Source: Nocardioides sp. (GTDB lineage Bacteria > Actinomycetota > Actinomycetes > Propionibacteriales > Nocardioidaceae). Taken from it: a stretch of DNA of 64,000 bases. The DNA lies in the NCBI GenBank assembly GCA_037045645.1, contig JBAOIH010000011.1, positions 62,001 to 126,000 of the forward strand. Direction: 5' to 3'. Positions 35,710-44,794 of this stretch are shown here, in pieces. Numbering within the stretch: position 1 is the first letter of the stretch; each line of letters starts with the position of its first letter. The notes beneath the pieces are model-generated. The model worked only from the letters and a program-made list of their open reading frames with translations, searched no databases and was not told the DNA's origin. A program made the position numbers and the translations under genes.

Positions 35710-36441
35710 TCAGCTCTCGCGCGTGGCAATCAGGTGTAGATCGACCAGCCTGGCCATGGCCGAGCGTGAATGCTGCTCAGCCAAGTCGCGAGCAAGGTCT
35801 TCTTCGCCTGCGGCGACCGCTTCGGCGATGGCGCGGTGCGCCCCAGCGACGAGTTTCACGTCAGGACCCTCGCACAAATCCAGCCAGAGCATGCTGCTGA
35901 GTTCGGCCTGGATGCGTACGGCAGCTCGCGTAAGCCGCTCGGAGTGGGCGGCTACGGCCAGTTCGATGTGGAATCTGCTGTCTGCGCGGACTCGGTCGGC
36001 GACGTTGTCGGCGTTGATCAGCGAGTCGACGAGATCGCGCAGGCGGGCCAGGTTGGCCGACGACGCGCGCCGCGCCGCCAATCGTGCGGACTGACCATCC
36101 ACGGCTTCGGCCTCGTCCATGAGGTCGCGCAGTTGCGAGATCGACAGTTCCTGGAGGTGCGCCAGCGACTCGTCAGTCATCAGTTGGGCCTGGCGGCGTA
36201 CGAACGAGCCACCCGTACGCCCGCGCCTTGTCTCGACCAGACCCATGTCGCGCAAGGCCGAGAGCGCCTCGCGGATCGTCATCGGAGCAACGCCGAACTG
36301 CCGAGCCAGATCCACCTCGGTCGGGAGTTGTTCTCCGGGGCTCACGATGCCGAGGAACATGGCCTCTTTGAGCCGCGCCACGACTTCGGCCGCACGCGTA
36401 CCACCAGCCGAAGCCGGGGTGAGCACGGACAACTTCGGCAC
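35710..36441 (-). CDS. FadR-subfamily GntR transcriptional regulator
   Basis: 243 residues. N-terminal winged helix (LPTEVDLARQFGVAPMTIRE, residues 39-58, then ETRRGRTGGSFV) and a C-terminal all-helical FCD effector domain with metal-type residues (DSRFHIELA ... AHRAIAEAV). The position between the P450 operon and the permease, and family, match PipR of the mycobacterial piperidine cluster. The likely role is inducer-responsive control of the P450 operon and of the divergent permease. Confidence 0.88.
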   Translation of the reverse strand: MPKLSVLTPASAGGTRAAEVVARLKEAMFLGIVSPGEQLPTEVDLARQFGVAPMTIREALSALRDMGLVETRRGRTGGSFVRRQAQLMTDESLAHLQELSISQLRDLMDEAEAVDGQSARLAARRASSANLARLRDLVDSLINADNVADRVRADSRFHIELAVAAHSERLTRAAVRIQAELSSMLWLDLCEGPDVKLVAGAHRAIAEAVAAGEEDLARDLAEQHSRSAMARLVDLHLIATRES

Positions 36442-36647
36442 GTGGGCGAGGTCCTCTCAAGAATGCATCGAGCAGTACGCACGAGGCTACCCGACAGTAG
36501 CCGGCGCAATTGCTTGCGGCTAATCCCCCAAGATTGTAGTTTTCGTTTTCGGCCGATGCCGAGGCCCATCTCGGACCCCAACATCTCGACCTGTTTTCAC
36601 GCCAGCGCCGGCGCCCCCGGGGCGCCACTCCAGATGGGATCAGACCA

Positions 36648-38123
36648 ATGACAACCGTTCCGCACGACGAGCACGACGAGGATGCCGCGCACCTGGCGTC
36701 TCTCGGCTACTCCACGGAGTTCAAGCGGGACATGAGCCCGTGGGCGAACTTCTCGCTCGGTTTTACCTACCTCTCCCCTGTCGCCGGCGTCTACACGGTC
36801 TTCGCGTTCGCGCTCGCGATGGCGGGCCCGCCGATGATCTGGACCCTTGTCATCGCCGGCGTCGGTCAGTTCTTCGTCGCCCTCGTCTTCGCCGAGGTGG
36901 TCGCGCAATACCCCGTGGCTGGCGGCGTCTACCCCTGGGCACGGCGTCTGTGGGGCAAGAAATGGGCCTGGATGACCGGCTGGGTCTATATGTGTGCGCT
37001 CTTCGCAACCATCGCATCGGTGTCGTACGGCTCGGCGCCCTATGTCGCCGCGGCATTCGAAGTCACCCCGACGGTCAACGCCACCATCATGTGTGCGATC
37101 GCGATTCTCACCCTGGCCACCATCATCAACTTCCTCGGCACGAAGGCGCTCTCCGTCGCCGCGATGCTGGGCTTCATCGCCGAACTCAGTGGCGCCCTGG
37201 TCGTCGGCCTCTGGCTGCTCATCGCCCACCGAGAGCACGGCGTAGGCATCATCTTCGACTCGATGGGCGCAGCCGACGGCCAGAGCTACTTCTGGGCGTT
37301 CGCGGCCGCCGCCCTCCTCGGCATCTACCAGTACTACGGCTTCGAGGCCTGCGGCGACGTCGCGGAAGAGGTCCCCAATCCGGGCAAACTCATCCCCAAG
37401 GCCATGCGTCGCACCATCTATATCGGCGGCGCGGCCGCCATCTGGGTGACGTTGGCGCTCGTGCTCGCCGTGACCGACATTCCAGCCGTCATCTCCGGCG
37501 AGAACACCACCCCCGTCGAGACCGTGCTTGAGGAAGCCTTCGGCCACACCGGCGCCCGCATCGTCCTCTTCGTGGTGCTGCTGTCCTTCCTCTCCTGTGT
37601 GATCAGCCTTCAGGCCGCCGCCTCACGACTCGCGTTCTCCTACGGTCGCGACGACATGATCATGGGCTCCTCGCTGCTCAAGCAGTTCTGGCAGGCCCGC
37701 CACATTCCGCCGTACGCCCTGGCTCTCGCGGCCCTCGTGCCTACCCTGATCATCCTGGGCTCGAAGGTCTCCACCAACGCGACGGCCAAGATCGTGGGCT
37801 TCGCCGCCCTGGGCATCTACATCGGGTTCCAGATGGTCGTCCTGGCCGCGCTGCGCGCTCGTCTGAGGGGCTGGCAGCCCAGCGGCAAGTTCACGCTCGG
37901 GGGCTGGGGCCTGCCCGTGAACGTGCTCGCCCTTACCTGGGGGATCATGGGCATCATCTGCCTGATCCGCCCGCTGGGCGGGGACGGCGTCGCGTGGTAC
38001 GACAACTGGTCCGTGCTGATCTCGGGACTCATCGTCTTGGCGGTGGGCCTGATCTACCAGGCGGTGCACCCCACTGCTGGGCGCAGTACCGCGCCGTTCG
38101 ACACCGCCATTCCCAAGGAGTAG
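36648..38123 (+). CDS. APC-superfamily amino acid/amine permease
   Basis: 491 residues with about 12 helices. Conserved APC features are SLGFTYLSPVAGVYTVFAFA, a GGVYPWARRLWG loop, and YYGFEACGDVAEEVPNPGK, the consensus of GABA/choline/amine-type permeases. Divergent from the GntR gene across 206 bp. Probably imports the amine or amino acid consumed by the adjacent operon. Followed by a strong hairpin. Confidence 0.9.
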   Translation: MTTVPHDEHDEDAAHLASLGYSTEFKRDMSPWANFSLGFTYLSPVAGVYTVFAFALAMAGPPMIWTLVIAGVGQFFVALVFAEVVAQYPVAGGVYPWARRLWGKKWAWMTGWVYMCALFATIASVSYGSAPYVAAAFEVTPTVNATIMCAIAILTLATIINFLGTKALSVAAMLGFIAELSGALVVGLWLLIAHREHGVGIIFDSMGAADGQSYFWAFAAAALLGIYQYYGFEACGDVAEEVPNPGKLIPKAMRRTIYIGGAAAIWVTLALVLAVTDIPAVISGENTTPVETVLEEAFGHTGARIVLFVVLLSFLSCVISLQAAASRLAFSYGRDDMIMGSSLLKQFWQARHIPPYALALAALVPTLIILGSKVSTNATAKIVGFAALGIYIGFQMVVLAALRARLRGWQPSGKFTLGGWGLPVNVLALTWGIMGIICLIRPLGGDGVAWYDNWSVLISGLIVLAVGLIYQAVHPTAGRSTAPFDTAIPKE

Positions 38124-38147
38124 CCCGACCGGGACCGGTCCTTCGGT

Positions 38148-38181
38148 GGGACGGTAGGCGGGCTAGCCTGCCTACCGTCCC
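38148..38181 (+). terminator. terminator after permease gene
   Basis: Perfect 12-bp stem GGGACGGTAGGC / GCCTACCGTCCC with a 10-base loop, 25 bp after the permease stop. Confidence 0.75.
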
Positions 38182-38244
38182 ATCTTCCGCGCGTCCGCAC
38201 GGTGCGGGCGCCTCTCCACACACAGATTCGGGTGCACGAGGTTC

Positions 38245-39498
38245 ATGACCCAACCATCACTGTCCACCGGCAACGCACACTATGCGCCGGACCCCGGGAC
38301 AGCGTGGGCCGAGGTGGACGCAGCGCGCGCGTTGCTCCCCCAGGGCCAACCGCTGGTCACGCTGGCCAACTGGCAGTCACCGGTCTACTTGCGGTGGGCG
38401 TTCCAGCACATGCGCGAGGTGATGCCCAGCCAGGTCATCCACGGCACCGACACCCCCCGTCCCATGCCCGAGCGGCCACTGGATCTGGGAAGCGTGCAGG
38501 TCGGCGGGCTGGCCATGCCCGGGACCGTCGACGACGTGATCGCGCGTACGGACACCGACGGATTCCTCGTGCTGCACCAAGGCGAGTTGGTCTTCGAGCG
38601 CTACTTCGGCGACATGGTCCGCCGCAGCCGCCACCTGGTGATGTCGGTGTCGAAGTCGATCTTGTCGTGCGTGGCCGGAAGCCTGGCCGGCGACGGGATC
38701 TTGGACCCCACCGCGCCGGTGGAGACGTACGTGCCGGAGATGGCGGGCTCGGGCTATGCCGGGGCATCGGTGCAGACGTTGCTCGACATGCGCACCGGGA
38801 TCCGCTTCCACGAGACCTATCTCGACCCGCACTCGGAAGTCCGCGTGATGGAGCGGTCGATGGGCTGGGCCCCACGCAATCACGGCGACCCGCTCGGCAT
38901 GTATCCCTACATCCTCACCATCGAGGGCGAGGGCGACCACGACGGGATCTTCACCTACCGCTCCATCGACACCGATGCACTCGGCTGGATCTGCGAGCGG
39001 GCAGCCGGGGAGCGGATGTCGAAGCTCACCTCACAGCGATTGTGGCAGCCGATGGGCGCCTTCCACGACGCCGAGGTGACGGCGGACCCCCTGGGCAGCG
39101 CCATCCACGACGGCGGCATCTCGGCGACCCTGCGCGACCTTGGCCGACTCGGCCTGATGCTGCTCGACTACGGCCGCGTCGGGCAGCACCAGATCGTCCC
39201 GGCGCAGTGGATCGAGACCGCGGCCCACCCGCCGGCTGACGTACGCCAAGCCTTCGCCGACTCAGAGAACGAGGCCTACCTGCCCGGAGGCTGGTATCGC
39301 AACCAGTTCTGGTTCGTGCCCGGTGACAACGGGCCGATCCTGCTGTGCCTGGGCATCCACGGCCAGATGGTGTTCGTCGAATGGTCGACGGGCACGGTGG
39401 GCGTGAAGCTCTCCTCGTGGCCGGCCCCGCAGGATCTCGATCGCCTCACCTCCACGATCGCGGCCTTCCGCGCGATCGCCCGCGAGCTGTCGAGCTGA
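38245..39498 (+). CDS. NylB-like serine hydrolase (class C beta-lactamase fold), copy 1
   Basis: 417 residues. Catalytic SxxK is S134-V-S-K137 in MSVSKSI; the Tyr is in GIFTYRSIDTDALGW; the third motif region is LGIHGQMVFVEW. Overall order matches 6-aminohexanoate-dimer hydrolase (NylB) and related carboxylesterases/amidases. No signal peptide is evident, so it probably acts in the cytoplasm on an amide or ester. Its stop is one base from that of the convergent ATP-grasp gene, which lies beside a second hydrolase of the same type. Confidence 0.85.
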   Translation: MTQPSLSTGNAHYAPDPGTAWAEVDAARALLPQGQPLVTLANWQSPVYLRWAFQHMREVMPSQVIHGTDTPRPMPERPLDLGSVQVGGLAMPGTVDDVIARTDTDGFLVLHQGELVFERYFGDMVRRSRHLVMSVSKSILSCVAGSLAGDGILDPTAPVETYVPEMAGSGYAGASVQTLLDMRTGIRFHETYLDPHSEVRVMERSMGWAPRNHGDPLGMYPYILTIEGEGDHDGIFTYRSIDTDALGWICERAAGERMSKLTSQRLWQPMGAFHDAEVTADPLGSAIHDGGISATLRDLGRLGLMLLDYGRVGQHQIVPAQWIETAAHPPADVRQAFADSENEAYLPGGWYRNQFWFVPGDNGPILLCLGIHGQMVFVEWSTGTVGVKLSSWPAPQDLDRLTSTIAAFRAIARELSS

Positions 39499-39499
39499 C

Positions 39500-41044
39500 C
39501 TACTTCAGGTAGGCCAGATAGTTGGCGCCGACCGGGATCTCGTCCACGGGGGTCGCCTCGTACCCCTCCTTGATGCCGTCGATGAAGTGCAGGCACTTCT
39601 CGGTCAGCCCGTTGTCGATCTGCATGCGCGCCTTGGTCACCAAGATGCCGAGGTCCGCGCCCTTGAACAGGTAGCCACCCTCGCCGTACACGCGCAGGAA
39701 GAACGCCTCGTCGGTGTCGTTGAGGTAATGCCAGTCGAGAGTGTTGCGTTCGTACTCCAAGGTGCCATCGGGCTGGAGGCGATAGATGCCGGTCTTGGGC
39801 GCCTTCTCGATCAGTTTCACCCGCTCGTCGGAGGTCTTCATGATCAGTTGGCTCCACACGTCGACCGCCGCCAGTTCGCGCCAACGCTGGTTGATCTCGT
39901 CCACGTCGAGGTCGTAGTCGACGTCGAGATATTCGAGCAGGTGGAAGAGGAACAGCGGCACATCGGCGTACGCCCCCGCGGTCACGTTGGTCATCGAGCT
40001 CGCACCCGAGATGCGCGGGTTCAGCTCGCCCAGATAGACCTCGTCGGTGTCGGTATCCACCAGCACGTCCACCTCGAAGAAGCCGTGGTAGCCCTCGTCG
40101 CGCAGCCGGTCACCAAGCCGGGACACGTGCTCGATCGCGCGGCTGCGCTGGGCATCGGTGAGCGCCTCCGGATAGAGGTCGTTGCCGCACCAGCCACCGC
40201 GATAGGGGGTGAGCTCGGTGTAGCCGGTCAGGTCGGTCATGAACGGTCCGACGACCGTGCCGTGGCGGGTGTTGACCGCCTCGACGGCCGCCGCGAGGTT
40301 GTTGATCCGCTTCATCACCTTCAACAGCTCACCGGTGACATCGGCCGCGCACTTGTTCCAGTCCTCGCGAGAAGCGACGAAGAAGGTCGTCTTGCCCGAG
40401 TCACCGTACGCCGTCTGCAACACCAGGTCGGTGCCGAGCCCGGCGGCCGTGGACTGCTCGTTGAGGTCGTCGTACGACTCCACCGTGGTCAAGATGTTCG
40501 GCACCGAAGGCGCACCCGCCTCGTTGCCGAGTCGGGTGGTGGTGATCTTCGAATCGAGGCGATTGCGCAACTCGAACGAAGGCAGGATCAGGTCGTAGCC
40601 GAGCTCCTCGCAGATCGCCTCGGTCTCCTCGTCGAAGAAGACCATCGCAACCTTCGGGCGATCGCCGGTGCGCTTGACGGCCTTCGCGATCCGTTCGCGT
40701 ACGGCCGGGTGCCGCAGCAGGTAGTTGTTGATGTCCTCACCGGACGTGAAGTCCTCGTGCTCGATCTCCGCCGGCGAGAACACGCGTGGGTGGTAGCCGT
40801 CCCAGGAGTCGTAATAGGAGATGAACGACAAGTTGCGCACCCAGCGGTCGATCCCCAGGAGGTTGAACGCAGTGGGGCCGACGAAGAAGATCGGGACCTC
40901 GTTGGTGCGAAAGAACGTACGGATCTCCGACATGTTGCGAAGGTGGCGCCGTTCGGGTGCCCCCGACTCTGGCCTTGCCTGTGGGTTGGACTCCGGCTGC
41001 TGCTGCTCCGGCGGCTGGTTCTGCGGGCGACGGGTGGTGCTCAT
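39500..41044 (-). CDS. ATP-grasp ligase, biotin-carboxylase-like
   Basis: 514 residues from ATG 41044 (GAAGGAG ribosome site). A disordered Gln/Pro-rich N-terminus of about 35 residues precedes a PreATP-grasp region (NEVPIFFVGPTAFNLLG). The ATP-grasp core follows: DLVLQTAYGDSGKTTFFV, GFFEVDVLVDTDTDEVYLGELNPRISGASSMT (metal-binding Glu/Asn). There is no biotin-carrier or carboxyltransferase domain, so it is more likely a carboxylate-amine/thiol ligase than a carboxylase. It is flanked by NylB-like amidases, the downstream partner of one and convergent with the other. Confidence 0.8.
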   Translation of the reverse strand: MSTTRRPQNQPPEQQQPESNPQARPESGAPERRHLRNMSEIRTFFRTNEVPIFFVGPTAFNLLGIDRWVRNLSFISYYDSWDGYHPRVFSPAEIEHEDFTSGEDINNYLLRHPAVRERIAKAVKRTGDRPKVAMVFFDEETEAICEELGYDLILPSFELRNRLDSKITTTRLGNEAGAPSVPNILTTVESYDDLNEQSTAAGLGTDLVLQTAYGDSGKTTFFVASREDWNKCAADVTGELLKVMKRINNLAAAVEAVNTRHGTVVGPFMTDLTGYTELTPYRGGWCGNDLYPEALTDAQRSRAIEHVSRLGDRLRDEGYHGFFEVDVLVDTDTDEVYLGELNPRISGASSMTNVTAGAYADVPLFLFHLLEYLDVDYDLDVDEINQRWRELAAVDVWSQLIMKTSDERVKLIEKAPKTGIYRLQPDGTLEYERNTLDWHYLNDTDEAFFLRVYGEGGYLFKGADLGILVTKARMQIDNGLTEKCLHFIDGIKEGYEATPVDEIPVGANYLAYLK

Positions 41045-41085
41045 CAGGAACTCCTTCAGTAGCGAGATGGCGGTGCGCAACATGG

Positions 41086-42210
41086 TCAGGCGATCAGGTG
41101 AGGGCGGTCGGGGCGATGTCCACCGAGCGTCTCCGCGACGGTGGCGGCACAGGTCAGGCCGAGGCTGAAGAGGTCGGGGTCACGGGCATCAGGCCAGCTG
41201 GAGAGCTTCACGATCACCGCTTCGTTGTCAGGATCGACCAGCAGCAACTGCCCGTGGATGCCCAGGCACAACAGCCGTCGCCCGCGCTGGGCCGGCACCC
41301 AGAACTGGTTGCGATAGATGGTCGCCACGTTGGCTGGCGCGTCGATCTCGCGACGCGAGAGACTCTCGCGGAAAGCCGCCACGGAGTCGTCTGCACCGGC
41401 GCGTACGTCCTGGAGAAAGCGCACGGGCACCACTTGTGTCATCCCCACCGCACCCCCGTTGAGCAGCATCAGCCCAAACCTGGCGAGATCGCGCGCGGTC
41501 ATGGCCAGGCCGCCGCCGTAGTGCGGCACGCCGAGTCGATCCACGCTGATCGAGCACTCCGATTCCAGGCCCAGGGGCGTAAGCAGATCCGCCAGCAACG
41601 AGACGAGCGGACGCCCTGCAGCGACCTCCAAGACCCAGGCGAGCGCCTCGGTATCGAGAGTGCGATAGGCGAAGGGTCCGCCGCTGATGCCTAGGCGAGG
41701 GGAGTACGCAACCAAGCCGCGCAACGTCGGCCGAGACTCGTCGACACCCAACAGTGCGTTGCCGATCAGGGCAACCTCGCCATCGGGATCGTCATGATCC
41801 TCGCGGTAGTCACCACCGGTGCGCTGGTCGAGCAGGTCGCGTACGGTCACGTCGGCGTAACCGCCGTTCGCCAGATCGGGTACGTAGGCCACGGCGGGCG
41901 CGGCCACGTCGAGCAACCCCTGCTCCACCAGGACACCGGCCGCGCAGCCGATCATGGACTTGGTAATCGACATCAACGCCTGAGGCGCGGTCTCCAGGGA
42001 CCGCTCGGCGTACCACTGCTCCACCACTTCGCCTCGATGCAGTGCCACGAACGCGTCGGTGTGCGAGCGTTCGAGAGCAGTACGCAGGGATTCTGGCCGG
42101 GATTCGCCGTAGACCAGCTCCCGATCAAGCAACTCACCAGCCCCCAGTGGGAGCGCCCGCACCTGGCCCAGTCCGTGTCCGACCGGCAGGCGGACACCCA
42201 CTGGCAACAC
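41086..42210 (-). CDS. NylB-like serine hydrolase, copy 2
   Basis: 374 residues. SxxK is S81-I-T-K84 (SITKSM); the Tyr is in GPFAYRTLDTEALAW; LGIHGQLLLVD mirrors LGIHGQMVFVE in copy 1. It is clearly a paralogue of the gene at 38245 but lacks about 50 N-terminal residues. The start is uncertain (GTG 42210 or nearby), and another frame is open across the 5' end, so a missing or shifted N-terminus is possible. Forms an operon with the ATP-grasp gene (41-bp gap). Confidence 0.8.
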   Translation of the reverse strand: MLPVGVRLPVGHGLGQVRALPLGAGELLDRELVYGESRPESLRTALERSHTDAFVALHRGEVVEQWYAERSLETAPQALMSITKSMIGCAAGVLVEQGLLDVAAPAVAYVPDLANGGYADVTVRDLLDQRTGGDYREDHDDPDGEVALIGNALLGVDESRPTLRGLVAYSPRLGISGGPFAYRTLDTEALAWVLEVAAGRPLVSLLADLLTPLGLESECSISVDRLGVPHYGGGLAMTARDLARFGLMLLNGGAVGMTQVVPVRFLQDVRAGADDSVAAFRESLSRREIDAPANVATIYRNQFWVPAQRGRRLLCLGIHGQLLLVDPDNEAVIVKLSSWPDARDPDLFSLGLTCAATVAETLGGHRPDRPHLIA

Positions 42211-42323
42211 AGGTCAGACCGCCTCGGGCGCGGGGTGCATGACTTAAACATATAGGACTAGATCATTGTTTCGGTACCCTTAGTCTGGCCACGCGTTGCC
42301 CCGACTCGCAGGGAGAGTTCCGG

Positions 42324-44132
42324 ATGCAGGAGTTCGTCGATTTCCTGGGTCGCCACGCCCCGTACGACGGCCTCGAAACCGCGGAGTTGAAGCGGTTGGG
42401 CCGCCGCGTGAAGGTGGCCTTCTATCGCGCCGGGGAGACGATCGTCGAGAGCGGGAAGGGGCACTTCGAGCATCTGGCGATCGTCCGAACTGGGCTGGTC
42501 CAGATGCTCGACCGTTCCCAGGTCGTCGACGAACTCGGTCCGGGCGACACCTTCGGGCAGTACTGGCTGCTCGGACGCCAGAGTGCCACCGTGGCCGTCC
42601 GCGCCGCGACCGACACCTTGCTCTATCTACTGCCCGATCCGGCCACGGTGCTGGAGCACCCCGAGGCTTTGCGATTCGAGAGTCTGGGGCGCGGCGAAAC
42701 CCGGCGGACATTGCTGACCAGCGCGGCGATCGACTCGACGATGCGCCCGGTGACCGACCACATGTCACCCCCGCTGTGGTGTGACAGTCGAGTCACGATC
42801 CGCGAAGCGGCGCGGGTGATGACGCAGGCTCGGGGCTCGTGCGTGCTGATCCGGCTGGGCCGCGAGTTGGGCATCATGACCGACAGCGACTGCCGCAAGC
42901 GAGTTGCGACCGGCGAGATGTCGGTGCACTCGCCCCTGTCGTCGATCGTGTCGGCACCGGCGATGACGATTCGCTCAGACGCGACCGCGGCCTCGGCCTT
43001 CACCACGATGGTGCACCACGGCGTACACCACCTGGTCGTGCTCGACCCTCGCGGTGAGGTCGTCGGCGTGTGTCGAGCCATCGATCTGGCTGCGGCTGAA
43101 ATCCGCGACCCGTTGACGATCCGCGCCTCGATCGACCAGGCGACGTCCCTGGAGGAACTCAGCGCTGCGGCGGGACTGCTGCGCCCGACGTGCGTGGATC
43201 TCTACGACGCCGGTGTGCCACCGCTGCGGATCGGCGCGATCCTGAGCGCGATGATCGACGCCGTCTTGGAGAAGGTGGTGCGCTGGACGCCACCCTTCGA
43301 CGAGGCCGGGGATGCGTACGCCTGGTCAGTACTCGGCTCGGTGGCCCGCCGCGAGCCATTGCCGACCTCCGATGTGGACACCGCGCTGATCTGGGCGAAC
43401 CCGACCGACAAGTCGCAAACCCAGATCATCTTGCAGCAGGCCGACGAGGTGATCCAGGGGCTGGAGCGATGCGGACTCGAGCGATGCCCTGACGGCGCGA
43501 ACGCCTCCAACCCACTTTTCGGCCGGCCCTATGAGCAGTGGGTGCAGCGGGCCAGCAAGTGGTACGCCAATCCCGACGCGGAAGGCGCGTTGCTGCTGGG
43601 GGCCATGCTCGCCGACAGCCGGGCGGTGACCGGTCTGGTCCTCGGGCGGAGCCTGGACGAGGCGGTCCACGCCTTGCCCGGCAGCGATGACTTCGCCCGT
43701 CGTACCCTTGCCAACGCACTCACCCACCGGCCACCGCTGGGGTTCGTGAAGGACTTCGTGGTCGACCACGACGGCGAGCACCGCGGCAAACTCAACCTCA
43801 AGCAGGGCGGCCTCAGCCCGATCGTGGGCCTGGGGCGTTGGGTGGCGGTGAAGACTCGTTCGCCGATCGCCTCGACACAGGACCGCTTGCAGCAGGGTTT
43901 GGAGGCGGGCCTGCTGACCGCTGACGAGTGCGCGCAGCTTCAGCATGCGCACCGCGAGATCTTCGAGATGATCTTCGTCAATCAGATCGAGGCGATTCGT
44001 GAGGGCGTACGCCCCAGCACCTGGATCGATCCCCGCGAGATCGACACGCTGCGCCGACGACACCTGCGGTCTTCGTTCAAGGCGATCCACCGGGTGCAGA
44101 GCCGACTCGAAGCCGAGCGGGGTGGGCCATGA
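42324..44132 (+). CDS. cNMP-binding/CBS/DUF294 nucleotidyltransferase-like signalling protein
   Basis: 602 residues. Order: cyclic-nucleotide-binding-like domain (residues 1-110, with GPGDTFGQYWLLG), two CBS repeats (about 145-265), a DUF294 nucleotidyltransferase domain with GSVARREPLPTSDVDTALIW (SDxD metal site), and a helical DUF294_C domain. Proteins of this build are PII-uridylyltransferase-like sensors. Start ATG 42324 has GGGAGAG. Overlaps the exonuclease gene by four bases (ATGA), a pairing frequent for this family. Confidence 0.92.
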   Translation: MQEFVDFLGRHAPYDGLETAELKRLGRRVKVAFYRAGETIVESGKGHFEHLAIVRTGLVQMLDRSQVVDELGPGDTFGQYWLLGRQSATVAVRAATDTLLYLLPDPATVLEHPEALRFESLGRGETRRTLLTSAAIDSTMRPVTDHMSPPLWCDSRVTIREAARVMTQARGSCVLIRLGRELGIMTDSDCRKRVATGEMSVHSPLSSIVSAPAMTIRSDATAASAFTTMVHHGVHHLVVLDPRGEVVGVCRAIDLAAAEIRDPLTIRASIDQATSLEELSAAAGLLRPTCVDLYDAGVPPLRIGAILSAMIDAVLEKVVRWTPPFDEAGDAYAWSVLGSVARREPLPTSDVDTALIWANPTDKSQTQIILQQADEVIQGLERCGLERCPDGANASNPLFGRPYEQWVQRASKWYANPDAEGALLLGAMLADSRAVTGLVLGRSLDEAVHALPGSDDFARRTLANALTHRPPLGFVKDFVVDHDGEHRGKLNLKQGGLSPIVGLGRWVAVKTRSPIASTQDRLQQGLEAGLLTADECAQLQHAHREIFEMIFVNQIEAIREGVRPSTWIDPREIDTLRRRHLRSSFKAIHRVQSRLEAERGGP

Positions 44133-44770
44133 GGTTGTGGCGCCGCGTCAGCACGTGGAGCGCCCCGCTCGAAGGCCCTTGGCGAGATGCGCGCTTCACG
44201 GTCATCGACGTGGAGACCACGGGCCTGGACCTGGACTCTGACGAGATCGTGTCGATCGGCGCGGTGGATGTCGTGCAGGGACGCGTGGACAACGCCACCT
44301 CGTGGTACCAGCCCGTACGCCCGTCTTGCCCGATCGCCACCGAGGCGTTGAAGATCCACTCCCTGACCCGAGACGAACTCGCCTCCGCACCGACGATGCC
44401 CCAGGTGATCGACGCACTCCACGCACGGCTGCACGGCTCGGTGCTCGTGGCGCACGCGGCCTGGATCGAGCGGGCATTCTTGAACCGGGCGCTGGCGCCG
44501 CTGCGCCAACGCGTACCCGAGGGGCTGGTCGACACCGCCGCCCTGGCGCGAGCGTGCGGGCGTGGCGTGGAGGTCGAGGGCCACGAACCCAGCCTCGAGC
44601 TGCTTGCCCGACAACTGGATCTGCCTGTTTTCACTCCACACCACGCACTCGGGGACGCGCTCACCACGGCGGTCTTGTTCATCGTGTTGATGGGCCATCT
44701 CGAACGTGATCGAGAGCCCCTTCAGGTTGCCGACGTGGTGCGGCTCAGCCGCAAGCACGCGCAGGGGTAA
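44129..44770 (+). CDS. DnaQ-like 3'-5' exonuclease
   Basis: 213 residues. DEDDh exonuclease motifs: D27 and E29 in VIDVETTGLD; LVAHAAWIERAFL (Exo II Asp position is occupied by a W-I-E variant); and HHALGDALTT (Exo III His and Asp). It resembles the polymerase III epsilon-like nucleases coupled to CBS/DUF294 proteins. The Exo II change from the usual NAxFD to HAAWIE may weaken activity and is worth noting. Start ATG overlaps the previous stop. Confidence 0.9.
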   Translation: MRLWRRVSTWSAPLEGPWRDARFTVIDVETTGLDLDSDEIVSIGAVDVVQGRVDNATSWYQPVRPSCPIATEALKIHSLTRDELASAPTMPQVIDALHARLHGSVLVAHAAWIERAFLNRALAPLRQRVPEGLVDTAALARACGRGVEVEGHEPSLELLARQLDLPVFTPHHALGDALTTAVLFIVLMGHLERDREPLQVADVVRLSRKHAQG

Positions 44771-44794
44771 GTAGTCGGCACGCTGTCAGCCAGA

